From contig JABYQQ010000007.1 of NCBI GenBank assembly GCA_022605405.1, positions 1,612,001-1,676,000 of the forward strand: a stretch of 64,000 nucleotides of DNA, given 5' to 3'. The position numbers were made by a program, and so were the translations under genes. This document shows, one piece after another, positions 24,101-35,575 of this stretch (its first letter is position 1; each line of letters opens with the position of its first letter). Origin of the DNA: Earliella scabrosa. Lineage: Eukaryota; Basidiomycota; Agaricomycetes; Polyporales; Polyporaceae. Under the pieces are notes generated by a model that did no database searches, had not been told where the DNA came from, and saw only the letters and a program-made list of their open reading frames with translations.

Positions 24101-27100
24101 AACGACTTCAGCGACTTCTCCGAGTACTTTGTGCGCAAGGTATGAATTCACCCAAGTAGCTAACCATTCGTCATGCTGAATACGGTGCAGGCCATTCTCA
24201 GCGCAATCTCAAGAGTGCGATTCGAAAATGGCAAGACACCCCCGGTCATCCGCCGGTTCCTGATTGACCAGCTACGTTTCAACGACAACACCACCAACGC
24301 GGTATGTCCTATGGTGATGCGAGCGATGACCGAACCTAACCTCTCGTACTAGTACACCGACGCATTCTACATCTGCAACATCATTTCCGCGCTTGCTTGT
24401 GCCACTGTCTCTTCACTTCCCCCGGAGCGTGGCGAGTTCATCGCAAACGATGCCGGCCCTGTGCAGGACCAGGAAGACGTTGAGCTCCTGCACAAGGCGT
24501 TGGCGGAAGTCGATCGGTACCGTAGCATGGACCGGCTGATTCCTACGTACCACAACGTGGTGACTGTTGCGGTGATCGAGGTGGGTATCTGTTTTCGATC
24601 AATGCAGCCCCGCCTGACGTCGTGTGTAGTTCCACTTGCTGCTCAGTCTTGCCAATCTCATTCCACATGACACACGGCAATTATCCACCCTGGTTCGGTA
24701 AGTGCATCTACTCGTTAGTACCGCCCTGGCCTAAACACAAAGATAGTGAGGGTAACTATACATCTGTGCGTCTCGCCGCGTTCGACTATCTCTTCCTCGG
24801 CAAATGGTACTCGCCACGAATCATGCAGTACATCCTTGTCGTCATGGCCGCAGACCCCTCCCGAATCGTGCGCCGGCACGTTGCTCGTAGTGCTTGTCAA
24901 AGTCTTGCGCTGCTTGTGAGCATGGGAGAGATGAAGACGCCGAAGGAGTCCGATGCAGTCATGATCGAGGAAGATGGCAACGGCGCTGAGAAGGTCAAGG
25001 AGAACAAGAAGAGCGAGATGGACCTCATGATCAAAGCTCTCCGCAAGGATCGAGAGGTCGGGAAGAACGAGGTGATCCGTCAGCTCTTGATGCCTATTGC
25101 GCTGTAGGTTTTCCCCAGCTGTATCTCGGAGATGGGCTGACGAGGATCTGTGCACTTTCGCAGGGATCCTAAGACGGACTCCGAAGTGCGATGGTGTTTA
25201 CTCAAGCTTGCCGACCTCCTCATCCGTGGTGCAGAAGAGGCTCCGCCAAAGGTCACCATTCACCTCCCCCCAACGCCTGTGGCGGAAGTACCTCCACCCA
25301 TACCGCCCGTCAAGCTGCCATCCAAGCCACCGCGCACTATCAAACCTGGCGGTCCTGCCAAGAGCCCTCTCACTCCCTTCACGGTTCCTCCCAAGCTCAA
25401 ACTCATACCGAGCAGCTCTCAGGCGGATGTTCCCGCTACGCCTACGCCCGTCGTGCCACAGCCAGCAGTCGCCAGACGTAACACGGAGGGTCATATCCCC
25501 AAGATCTCCGTGAGGCCGCCGGCCGCTCAGAAGGAGAAGAAGGTCGCTAAGGCGATTCCGAAAGCACAAGCGAATGGCATGAGCATCAACGACTTGCGTG
25601 CATGTAGGCAAGCTCTCAAGAAGCTGCAGGAGTACAGGAAGGCGGCAATCTTCCTGCAACCGGTCGATCCTGTACGAGACAGGGCTCCGAAGTGAGTCAT
25701 CGCGGTGTGCCGCATGCCTCTCTGTGCTGAACTCGTGGTAGCTACTTCGACATCATCAAGTCGCCTATGGACCTCAAGACCATGGGCGCGAAGTTGGAGT
25801 CCGGTCAATACAAGGACCGGTTCGCATTTGAGGCTGATTTCAAACTCATGATCAATAATGCGAAGACGTACAACATGCCTGGAAGCATCGTGCACAACGA
25901 CGCCGTCACCGTTGATGGCTGGTTTGACAAGAGTATGGAGCCCACTCGTAGAATTCATGCTCTTTTACTAACTTACTCGCGACAGTGTGGATCCGCATCA
26001 ACAAGACCCTCGAGGCTGCTAGCAAGGCTCAAGCGGCAGCTGCTCCTCCCCCTCCCCCGCCCTCCATCCAGATTCCTGCACCCGCCAAGGCGACCAAAGT
26101 TCCCAAGGCTCCCATACCGTCGGCAACCGCTTCTGGAACCCCTACTGTTCCGACCATCAAGCTCAAGCTCGGCGGCGGCTCTGCTGCCAATGGTGCTGCG
26201 CCTTCCCCCGCTGCCAAGCCGGCTCCCAAGCCAAAGGGTCGGAAGCCCAAGGAACCGAAGCTGTCCGAAGTCCCTCCTCCTGCGCCTGTCCCAGCTGCGC
26301 CTGCAGTGGCACCTACTCCAGTTTCAGCACCATCACCATCCCCTGCCGTTGAAGACGTGGACGACTACCTGCTTGGAGAGGTCATCGCTATTGAGCGCGC
26401 TCAACAGGAGAAGGAGAAGGACCATGATCGTAGGCATCACCATCAGCCAGCAGTCGCGCCCCCCATGCGAGAAAAGGAACGGGAGCGGGAGAAGGTTGCG
26501 CCTCAACCTGCTACGACCGACAAGGGCAAGGAACGGCAGATCCCCAAGCTCATCATCGGGAAACGGAAGAAGGAAGAAGTCGACACGACCGAGGACGAGA
26601 TTCTCGCACTCGCTACACCGGCGAAGAAGGAGCGTCCCAGTGCATCTGTTCCCGGTCCGTCTTCTGCGCCGGCGCCTATCGCGCACACTGCTACGCCTAG
26701 ACACACGGCGTCCCCTGTCCCCTCACGGAACGGTGTTGCCGCTCAACGGACCAAAGAGCGGCCGCCGAAGCCGTCCCCTCCTGCACCTGAGTCGGCGGCT
26801 GCGCCTCCTCGTGTGACGATCAAGGGCAAGGAGAAGGAGTCGTCGCGCCCCGCGACGCCTGCAAATGGGAAGCTGAAGAAAGTGTCTGCCCACGCAACCC
26901 CGATCAGCGAGAAGAAGTGTAGAGACATTTTGAAGAATTTGGGCAGGCTGCCGGAAGCACCTATCTTCATGCGACCCGTCGATCCTGTCCTGGATGGATG
27001 TCCCACGTACGTACACAGTCATCCCCTGCCAGAGACCTATGTGCTCATAAGCTGCTCTCAACAGATACTACGAGGAGATCAAGGACCCGATGGACTTCGG

Positions 27101-27749
27101 GACCATGACGTCCAAGTTGAACGAGGGCAAGTACGCGACGATGGAGGAGTTCGCAAAGGACATCGAGTTGATCTTCGCCAACTGCCGCACCTTCAATCCT
27201 CCCATGACGTACCCCACTCAGTGCGCGGATACACTGGAGCGTGCGTTCAAGAAGGAGTGGGCAAAGGCAATGGAGAAGAAGATGGCGCACAACGAGAAGG
27301 CTGCCCTGAAGAAGATGCTCAACACATTGATATCAGAGCCTTTGTTCGTGACCTTGCTTCATCTGGGTTTGGATCGCGCCCCCTGACGTTGGTTTTCTTG
27401 CAGGTCCTGGGTGTTCAGGGAACCTGTCGACCCGATCGCGCTCGGCATCCCGACATACTTCGATGTCATTCCCCGCAAGGATGCCCGTGACCTGAAGACG
27501 ATCCAGCTGAAGCTGAACCAGGACAAGTACGACTCCATCGAGGCGTTCGAGTCAGACTTGGACCTCATGATCGACAACGCGATAACATTCAACGGCGCCG
27601 ACTCGGAGGTCGGTGAGTTGGCAGTGAAGCTGCAGGATAGATACCGCGAGCTCCTCGCGCCGATCAAGGGCACCCCGGGGAATGGGAAGCGGAAGGGGGG
27701 CGATGTAGGGAAGCCGCCGCCGAACAAGAAGGTGAAGCTGACGGCGTAG
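21170..27749 (+). CDS. TAF2: TFIID subunit TAF2 with three C-terminal bromodomains
   Basis: Nineteen exons: 21170-21210 (tentative), 21272-21317, 21370-21442, 21507-21737, 21788-21939, 21989-22186, 22240-23262, 23314-23748, 23804-23923, 23978-24139, 24191-24301, 24353-24580, 24630-24697, 24747-25103, 25164-25691, 25742-25932, 25986-27006, 27065-27343, 27404-27749; 1869 residues. The N-terminal part is an M1-aminopeptidase-like TAF2 fold: HQKVVLEVDF, YTEITVVPTSKDLKTIHLHA, YEFGSYPFGSHKLVF-like text (here NEYGSYPFGSHKLVFVEELP), ETRHSLSHALACQWIG with the zinc-binding HExxH lost. The C-terminus adds three bromodomains at about residues 1235-1335, 1638-1738 and 1756-1838 (VDPVRDRAPNYFDIIKSPMD, VDPVLDGCPTYYEEIKDPMD, VDPIALGIPTYFDVI), each followed by the acetyl-lysine Asn (TYN, TFN, TFN). 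The tail is basic (KRKGGDV, NKKVKLTA). TAF2 binds core promoter initiator DNA. The first intron has a weak donor (GTCTTT), so the start is the least certain part. Confidence 0.92.
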
Positions 27750-28043
27750 AGGGGAGTTGTGCATTTGCTATGATCATACTTATGTGGACTATCGCTCGGA
27801 ATTGTTTTGTTGTTCGATCGCACTTGCTCGTCGTCTACGCACTCACTGTACAACGTATAATACACACCACGCTCTACTGCTGCCTGTACTCGATGTGCGC
27901 TGGAGTCCGTGCAAGTGGCGGGTGATGATGATGTCATTATCTGCATCGAGATCAAGACGCGGACTTGGCTGCGTAACGACGGCGGGCATATCTCTCCTTC
28001 GGCGCCGCCCCTTCTTTCTTTCTCAACGACCACGACCGCGACC

Positions 28044-31000
28044 ATGAACTCATTCACAACGACCCTTCTGGTACTGACTGTACTGCTAGTCCTGCTTCCC
28101 TCCGAGACTTACGCGTTCGGAGCCGGTGATATCCCCGATTTTGCGTACCTCAACGGTGAGCGCTGCCGCTAGATGTCCCGATCGAGCACACTATAATTGG
28201 GCTCTCCACCAATCATCCACCAAGGCAAGGCTTTCCGGCATGGCGACATTGAGGGCGTCATCGCTGAGCTCGCGAAGGCCGTCGGGCACGGAGGCGGGGG
28301 CGGAGGTCTCCTCGAATTCGCGCAGTCGGTTTTGAGCGCTGCAGCCAGTGGTGGCGGAGGCCCCAAGTTCTCAAAGGAGGATGTCAAGAGGATCTACTTC
28401 GTGCGTTCGGTCCAGAGCATCCCAGTATAATTGATATTGACGTAGGAACCAGGGCAACTGGCTGAGGGACTACTCCCAAGTAGGTTTCATGGTTTGGTTG
28501 CTACCCGGCCTTCCATTGAGATCCTCTGCAGTGCATGGACATCGCAGGCCTCACCAAGCTTTCTGCTGACACGCTCGTTCTCATCGTCTCCGTCCTTGGC
28601 TTCCTGGTATGTGCGCTCGTATCACCCAACATTAGTGAATCTCACTGGCCGGCATGGCAGACGTTCGGCTTCGCTACCGAGGAATTCGAAGTCACCGCTG
28701 ATCGTCTCGGGGTGTACCTTCCAACTGAGCACATTGACAACCCCAAGTGAGTGCGTCCTGGTTTCTTCTGGTATGTATGTTCAACGAGGGCGTGTCGAAC
28801 AGGGGTTACGCTGAGAAGGAGGGTGATGCACGGGAATTCCACCCGAAACTCCGTCCTCCTGTCGATCCTGAGGAACTCGAGATTGACGAGAGGACTGGCA
28901 TGAAGGTATATCGATGTCAATCTACCTTCGATTGGACGACTGAATCTGCTTCTCATCGCCCCACAGAACTACATGGCGACTGAGAACAGGGGCTGGGACA
29001 CTTCGACCGCCCTAATCCGTCGTACCTTCCGCGCATGCATCGAGCATGGCCGCCGCGCGGAAGGTCGCGAAGGAGCTGACCTCTGGGAGGCTTATCGTTT
29101 GATGGGCACAGGCCTCCACACAATGGAGGATCTGCTCGCACATAGTAACTGGTGTGAGCTCGCTCTGCGCAAGATGGGATACAACGATGTCTTCTGTCAC
29201 GTTGGAGACAATGGTATACATAGCACTACCACACCGCCAGGCCTCGCTCACACCCCTTCACACTAGTGCTCATCAACACCCCCAACGGTCGTACTCATCC
29301 TCTCGTAACCGGTACATTCGGCGGTGCAGGTCAGTACCATTGCAATATCATACCACAGGACTACATTGAATCCCCTCCCCCCATAGACTTTCTGCACTCC
29401 CTCATGGGAGAGGCTACGGAGTATGTCTCATGCACGCTCCGCAAAGTGGCGTACTGATCTGGATGGTATACAGCCACTTGAGCCAGGCCAGTGTCGTCGA
29501 CCTCTCAAAGAAGTTGGAAAGCGTATGTGCCCACCAATTTGTTGATGCCAATATAGTTCCCTGAGTGGATTACAGAGTGCAAACGAAGACAACGACTCGA
29601 TTGGCAAGATTCGCTCGCTTCTCAAGGCACTTCCCATTGGCGGTGGGGATGATGACAAGATGGGAGATGCCGACAGCATGCAGGAGAAGTCCAAGGCATA
29701 CCATTTCGACCCGGACAATGTTGCCCCTCCGGAAGTCCAACAGCAGTTGTTGGACATTCTGCGATGGCGTGACGACCTCATGCGGGACATCATCAAGAAG
29801 ATTCAAATGGTACCCGGCCTCGAGGAGCTTATTGAGAACCTAACGAATGCCCTCAATGCATGTGGGTTCTGTTTTTTGTGATTCTACCTGGCCCGGTGTT
29901 GATCATTCTGCCCTCGTCCAGTCGTTTTCACTCTGCTCGCCCCATACGTCACCGTACGTTCATTGCTGTTCCCTGCTCGCTATTCTCCAAGACACTGATA
30001 CGTCAACCTAGCCTGTCCTCAAACAAGTGACCGACGTTCTTTCCGAGGGAAGCAAGGCCGTCATCGACTCGGATGATCAGTACCAGGTATGAGATTATAA
30101 TATCTGCACAATTGAATGATATGTCATCAACGTTTGTCTAGGTCTTTGACGACCCGGACGCGTCAGACCCGTCTCACAGTCTGCTGTCCAAGGTTTGCAC
30201 TCGCTGAGTCTTGCAGAAGTATACATACTCAATTTCATGCAGGACCATTTTGCGTTGATTTTGAACGAGCCCGCCGGAAAGATCGCCATGGTAGTCGTCA
30301 GGAACACTGTGGAGCTCTTGGTCCAGGTAAGCATGCATGCATGTCGATGCAAGGACCGGTTCTCAAGTAGAGTTCGACAGGCCTGGTTCGATGACAGCAA
30401 CCCTGATAGGGTGATTGACCAGGTGAGGCAGCTCACCTGTTAGGCCATCGAGTATCACGATTCACATGGGGGCCTCCAGATCCTCGAAGCCTTCCATCAC
30501 CCGTATTATGCAACTGGTCGCTCCCGTATCCAAGAGGAAATGTTCCAGGTCATGAAGACTTGGGTTGACGGCCTCGAGAATGTGGACGAGACGATGCAGA
30601 ACCTGACCAAGGTGAGAACAATTTGATATGCTACACTCCTGGTGCTCATCGTTCATTATTATACAGGAGAGCGTTCGCGAGGGAAAGAACAAGCGTGAGG
30701 GCGCTGATGACGACATGGCTCAATCCAACCAGATCTACGGTGGCGGTGGCTCCCAGAGCACCGGCGGTGGACAATACGGCTCCGGTGCCAACTACGGATC
30801 CTCCGGTGGTTATGGATCTTCCGGAGGCTATGGATCTTCGGAGTCTCGGAGATACGGCGAGTCCGAGCAGAGCTACGGAGGTATGTTGTTCTATAAGTCC
30901 CTTCCAATCAGCCTGATTCATGGAAACCCAGGAGGATATGGCGAATCTCAGGAGGACAGACGTCAACAGTACGGGTCATCCGGATACGGACAAGAGAGCC

Positions 31001-31695
31001 GCCGCGATGAAGAACCGTCCTATGGCCGTCAGTCCGAGTACGGTGGACGGGAGGAGTCTTCCTATGGACGCAGCGAAGAGCGTTCCTATGGCCAGTCCGA
31101 GTCGTATGGCGACAGTGGCTACGGTGGTCGTCGTCGTGACGAAGATTCCTACGGCTCCCGCCAGACGTATGGCGAGGAAGAGCGCCCTCGTCGTCACCAC
31201 GAGGAGGGGTACGGCGGCGGTTATGGCGGCGAGCGTCGCGAAGAGTCCGGCGGAGGCTACCGCTCGAACGACTACGAGAGCTCTCGCGGTGACGATGACA
31301 GTTACGGGCGTCGCCGCGATGACGGTGGCTATGGTGGTGACAGCTACCGTCGCGAGGAGAGGTCCGAGTACGGGCGGGAGAGCGGTGGCTTCCGTGAAGG
31401 CTACGCTCCCTCGTACGGCGGTGGCGACGGCGCCTACGGCAGCCGCCGTGAAGAAGGCAGCTATGGCGGCACCGAAGGTTATGGCGGCGACCGTGGCGGC
31501 TACGGAGGCGGAGGGTACAGTGGTGGCGGCGACCGTGGCGGCTATGGAGGTGGAGGCTATGGGGGCGATTATGGTCGTCAGGAAGACCGCGGCTACGGCG
31601 ATAGCGGAGAGACCTATGGCGTTGAGGGACTCTCCCTGGGAGAGGAACGTCGTCACCACGGCGGGTACCGGCGGCGCGAGGAGGAAGACTACTGA
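28044..31695 (+). CDS. het-c: HET-C family protein with long Tyr/Gly/Arg-rich tail
   Basis: Nineteen exons: 28044-28155, 28225-28400, 28453-28479, 28532-28606, 28661-28746, 28803-28905, 28967-29213, 29267-29329, 29387-29420, 29474-29522, 29576-29861, 29922-29953, 30012-30086, 30142-30192, 30243-30326, 30381-30422, 30480-30611, 30667-30880, 30932-31695; 883 residues. A signal peptide (MNSFTTTLLVLTVLLVLLPS) is followed by AFGAGDIPDFAYLNGKAFRH, the HET-C start. Then IYFGNWLRDYSQ, a conserved hydrophobic segment, HTMEDLLAHSNWCELALRKM (helical, zinc/phospholipase-C-like His pattern) and LEAFHHPYYATGRS. The last 270 or so residues are SYGG/GYGGDRGG repeats rich in Arg and Glu. In Neurospora het-c controls heterokaryon incompatibility and the protein sits at the plasma membrane. 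Whether it has that role in this fungus is unknown. Confidence 0.93.
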
Positions 31696-32813
31696 GGTCG
31701 TGGGCAAGTACTCATTCACGATAGGTGACGAACAGACAAGATGAACAGAAGGACAGAAAAGTGTACTACATAGTCAAATGTGCTTTTGTGTAGATGTGAT
31801 TGTAGTGTATGCATGTTGAAGTCGGTGCTGTAATGCATGTCACGGTGAATCACAATCCCCTCAAGCCCCCAACAAGCCCGCTGGCCGATCCGTAGCAAGC
31901 GGTTCCACGGTCCTACGTACGTAAGATTTGCATTGCCCGGCTCCCCTGTAGATTCTGACTGAGGTCTCGCATTTCGGTCTAGATGTCAACAACTACTCAC
32001 CAGAACACGTGTTGTAGTCTATCTGGATGGTATCCGTGGTTTGAGCGGAGTAATCTATAAATCTTTAGTGCGTGCGCCCACCTTCATGTACCTGTCATTG
32101 TGCTGACTGCATTCATCATTCGCCGGGCCTGTCCTCGGATGTCCGTCTTACTTATTTTAAAACTAAAGACAGGCTTGGCTACAGTGCTGCATCCTGTGCC
32201 TGGCATAAGACTACCATTCGGCCTGAATCCTTACTCCCCTCAGGATCCTATCGACGCGCTAACTGCAACTTCTTCAACACCTGCCTGGTATCGATGCTCG
32301 AAGTCTTCTCCGGCGTACGAAATTGAGCGTCCCATCCCTAAATACCGACCAGCGACCCCGATCTCGCCGACCTGCGCCACCTTTCCGACGCACGTACACG
32401 TACTTTAGTCTATGCAAACCGCACGAGTGCCCAAATATCATCAGCACCGATCGCAACGTACCTCCGCTCAAAGGGAGTCTCTATTGGCTGGCACCCCCTT
32501 GGCGCTGCAGGCACCTGTCTTCCTGCACCAGATGGGCCGAAATGCATCTGGCTCCTGCTGGGTGGACCTGCCAGTGATGTCCATCTATTCATCGCGCTGT
32601 CATTCTCAGGCAGGGGGCAGTGAAGCGTCCAGATATCCCCTCTCGACCGCCCGCTGGCGGTCTGCTTCCACCGCACAACGCGCGACGGCGAGAGACCAGA
32701 ACACGTCTATGCAGCTGATGCGCGTTCCGGGGTCGGACACCGGCCATAACGCATAAAAGGCCAGGTCGCGGGCCTTGCTGGACCTCGTCCATCTGCTCAA
32801 GACACGACGCAAG
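31696..32813. other. Intergenic region between HET-C and the PriA-like gene, with a TATA-like box
   Basis: No supported gene. It should contain the HET-C 3' UTR and the promoter of the downstream secreted-protein gene. A TATA-like GCATAAAAGG lies at 32751-32760, 54 bp before the next ATG, a suitable distance for a short leader. AACACGTGTT, a 10-bp palindrome with an E-box CACGTG core, lies at about 32004-32013. Confidence 0.5.
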
Positions 32814-33897
32814 ATGTACTTCCGTCAGCTCGGGATCTTTGCGCTGCTCGCCTCTGGCCTGTCGCTCGTTGCCGCTCGCGCAGCGTCGGGCGGGCTGCTG
32901 TCGCGCTCTGCCACGGACGTCTGTGGCGACGTGAGTGACGAGCTCATCCTCCCCGGCCTGTTTGGCAAGAAGACCAACTTCGGGCACATCAGTGAGGTCC
33001 CGATATTGTTATGTAGGCTGATGTTCGTGCTCACCGTGATCTATACAGACAAATGCATCTGCCAGTCGCAGATCCCCATCCTGTTGAAGACGGATCCGCT
33101 CTTCATAACGGTCGGTGCCCACATGTACCGTCGTCGCAAGAACGTGCGTTGACATCTCCGCAGGCCGCCATATTTGCAGGCGAAGCGACTGTGAAGAAGG
33201 AGCTCATTGATCTGGTACGTCTCCACTAACGCTCAGAAGCACGCACCTTCGCCGCATCCCGTCTGCTAACGCATCCTTGCGCCCCAACGACAGCTCAACA
33301 AGTCAAAGGACCACGAGAAGTGCGTGTACCCCGACAACGCCGAGCCCCTGTGCGTGAAGGGCGCGCCGTGCAGCTTCAAGTGCAAGAACGGCTTCACGCC
33401 CTTCCCGGACAAGCACCCTGTCGACTGCGTCTGCAAGGCGCCGCACAAGGTGTGCAACGGCGTCTGCGGGCCGTTCAAGGCGTGCCCGAGCCACAAGCCG
33501 TGGAAGCGCGACATCGCGCGCGCGCACGGGCTCTGCGAGCGCGGCCTGACGGCGTGCGGCGTCTGGGGCCGGTTTGGGGACGCCTGGGAGTGCGTGAACA
33601 CGGCGACGGATCTGGAGAGCTGTGAGTGCCGAACTTTGAACCTTTGGGATTTCGTGGCGTTCCTCGTGAGCTGATTGTGCGGACGATCATTTACGTTAAC
33701 TAGGCGGCGGGTGCGCTACGCCCCTGGACGCGTTTTCTCCGCTCGGCGTGGACTGCACCGCGATCCCGGGCGTGGTGGACGTGTCTTGCAAGGCAGGGTC
33801 GTGCGCGGTGCATCGGTGCGCGCCGGGCTATGCGGTCTCGGACGACGGCACGTTCTGCGTGGGGACCAGCGTGATGTTGGAGCAGAACACATACTAG
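32814..33897 (+). CDS. Secreted cysteine-rich PriA/CPL1-like protein
   Basis: Exons 32814-32991, 33049-33110, 33164-33214, 33294-33621, 33704-33897; 270 residues. A signal peptide (MYFRQLGIFALLASGLSLVA) leads to the mature chain. About thirty percent along comes NKCICQSQIPILL, then closely spaced cysteines (CVYPDNAEPLCVKGAPCSFKC, CVCKAPHKVCNGVC) and the diagnostic C-terminal box CGGCATPL, GVDCTAIPGVVDVSC, CAVHRCAPGYAVSDDGTFCV. This is the domain of Lentinula PriA (expressed in fruiting primordia) and Cryptococcus CPL1. Function here is unknown; cell-surface or extracellular location is inferred. The exon 1 donor GTGAGG at 32992 and acceptor at 33048 give IN|KCIC. The gene follows HET-C on the same strand after 1.1 kb. 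Confidence 0.88.
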
Positions 33898-34776
33898 GAT
33901 GGGATTGTTTGAGTCGGCGGGGCAGCTTCCGACTGAAAACGACGGAGGGCATTGGGGACGTTACGGAATTCCGAGGACTCTTGCTGTTGTTCGTTCAAAT
34001 GTACCTGATTGTCGAGATGTACGGTATGTCGATGTAACTTGCAAGAGAGCTCCATTGTCGAGCATGAGCCAGGAACACCGTTGGAAGGGAGAGCGGCCCA
34101 TGCAAGTCCAGGGAAAGATCAATGCGTCGACGGCGTTGCTGGCCAGGAGCCTCTCGGACCGGCGTCCCGCCAACAAGACACTGGGTGACTATTATCCGTA
34201 AGCCGCGTACGAATCGTTTAGACCTCCCAAATCCTAGACCGGGGAGATGTCGGAGATTTAGCGTGACAAGACCCCGTCTCGACCTTTGGTCCAAATCCCG
34301 CTTAGAAGCTCCATCCGGGACCAAACTCTAAAATCTGGGAGGGGGGTCGACCCCCCTACCCAGACCATGATTTAGGAATCCTAGGTTTCAAACGGTGTTA
34401 AGCGGGTCTGCGACGACCTGGCCAGCCTGTGTATGGCATACGGGTAGGATCAACCATGCGCGTCTACCGTCGTATCCCACCTTTCAAAATCTAGACTCAA
34501 AGACATGGATTTGGTCCAACCGTGCGTTACGGTTTAGAACGGGTCCCTACAAGCGACAGGTCACTGAGATTCAGACTCCGACATCTGGGACAAATCGTCC
34601 TAGATGCCTTACGGATAGTCACCCACTGACGCCCACCACGCGCCACAATTGGGGCCCAAACGTCTATTCCTCCTCCTCCTCCTCTCCGGGCCCTCTTCCC
34701 AGGCAGTTGTTGGCTATCTGAACTTTGCACGATCTGCTTCTCTCCACGCGTCCGCGGAGTTACGAATAGCGACTGT
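33898..34776. other. Intergenic region holding a possible fold-back element
   Basis: No supported gene. The first 300 bp would hold the 3' UTR of the PriA-like gene. The region 34230-34610 is unlike its surroundings and is described separately as an inverted repeat. A short TCC repeat lies at about 34668-34684, just before MED11. Confidence 0.5.
34235..34606. repeat. Imperfect inverted repeat (possible MITE or fold-back element) with central palindrome
   Basis: AGATGTCGGAG at 34245-34255 recurs in reverse complement (CTCCGACATCT) at 34576-34586, and both are followed inward by related sequence (TTAGCGTGAC-like versus CTCAGTGAC-like). A GGTCCAAATCC-like word near 34290 also has an inverted relative (GGATTTGGTCC) near 34507. 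Between them sits a perfect 18-bp palindrome, AGGGGGGTCGACCCCCCT, at 34340-34357, extended by TCTGGG and CCCAGA arms to 34334-34364. TCCTAGA occurs near both outer edges. No transposase reading frame is present. The boundaries are estimates. Confidence 0.4.
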
Positions 34777-35455
34777 ATGGCGACACACGAAACCACCGAT
34801 CCAAACCAACACCAAGGCATGGACTACGGCCCACCAGGGGATATAGACCCCATCTGGATGTCAAGTCGTACAGCAAGACAGATATATGGGCTCGGGGAAG
34901 TCGAGAAGGTGCGTCTTGGCCACTCACTTTGCCTCTCTCTTGCCCAAGAACGGTACCCAACGCTTCTTGCTACTTCCAGGACATCACCCGGTTGCTCTCG
35001 CTGGCCGCACAGTCCATTGCCCTTCTTTCGCTGCCGCAGACGGACGGCCCAGAAGACGAAGACCTGCCAAAGGGCGCGGAGAGGTCGGAGAAGTTCGTGG
35101 ACGTTGCCAACGAGTACTTTGAGCGGCTAGATGTATGTTGTTTTGTCCTCTGGCTGCGTGAGGTTCCTCCTGACCGGCGTAATCGCAGAACATTCACTTC
35201 AACATCCGGTCCACTCTAGCACACATCAAGCAGTCGCGAATTGCTCCCTCAGTCATCACCGCGCCCCCACCTGGATTTATACCGCCCTCGCTGGGTGTCG
35301 GGCTGCCATCTGCAGACGCGGATGGGGTGGCGCGAGGGAACCGCGGGCTGCAGGAGGAGAGAGTAGAACGAGACGCGTGGAAGGGCATTCTGGACGCGTT
35401 GACGCGTATTAAGGAGGCGAGGGACAAGGAAAAAGAGGACGGGATGCAGCCGTGA
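34777..35455 (+). CDS. MED11: Mediator complex subunit 11
   Basis: Exons 34777-34908, 34980-35132, 35189-35455; 183 residues. After a short disordered start, the helical Med11 core reads SSRTARQIYGLGEVEKDITR, LLSLAAQSIALLSLP, EKFVDVANEYFERLDNIHFN and IRSTLAHIKQSRIAPSVI, matching the head-module subunit that packs against Med22. A proline-rich linker follows, and the end is a charged helix (WKGILDALTRIKEARDKEKE). Med11 helps recruit TFIIH and RNA polymerase II at promoters. Assignment is by overall pattern of the helices and the position of the conserved RIAP turn, so it is a little less certain than for the longer genes. The gene is convergent with tubulin cofactor A, 120 bp away. Confidence 0.8.
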
Positions 35456-35575
35456 CCGTGCACGCAAGGAGAGCATGGGTATGTGCGCATAGGAACATGG
35501 GAGCACTGGCATACAGGTACAGTGGGACTTCCTATCTTCTTCCACAATCACTTCACTTTGCGTCGTCCCCGGTTT

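Noticed and set aside
30423..30443. A 21-nt micro-intron in het-c (GTGAGG...GTTAG)
   Set aside because: A normal 57-nt intron (30423-30479) with the same donor and the acceptor CCTCCAG joins DRVIDQ to ILEAFHHPYY, fitting the family better.
30920..31744. Long overlapping frames on both strands in the last het-c exon
   Set aside because: They are by-products of the repetitive Gly/Tyr/Arg codons; they have no domain-like sequence and the het-c frame is continuous with conserved exons.
32000..32013. E-box palindrome AACACGTGTT as a target of the local bHLH factors
   Set aside because: A single CACGTG is expected by chance at this length and the site is over 13 kb from the bHLH genes; no supporting second site was seen.
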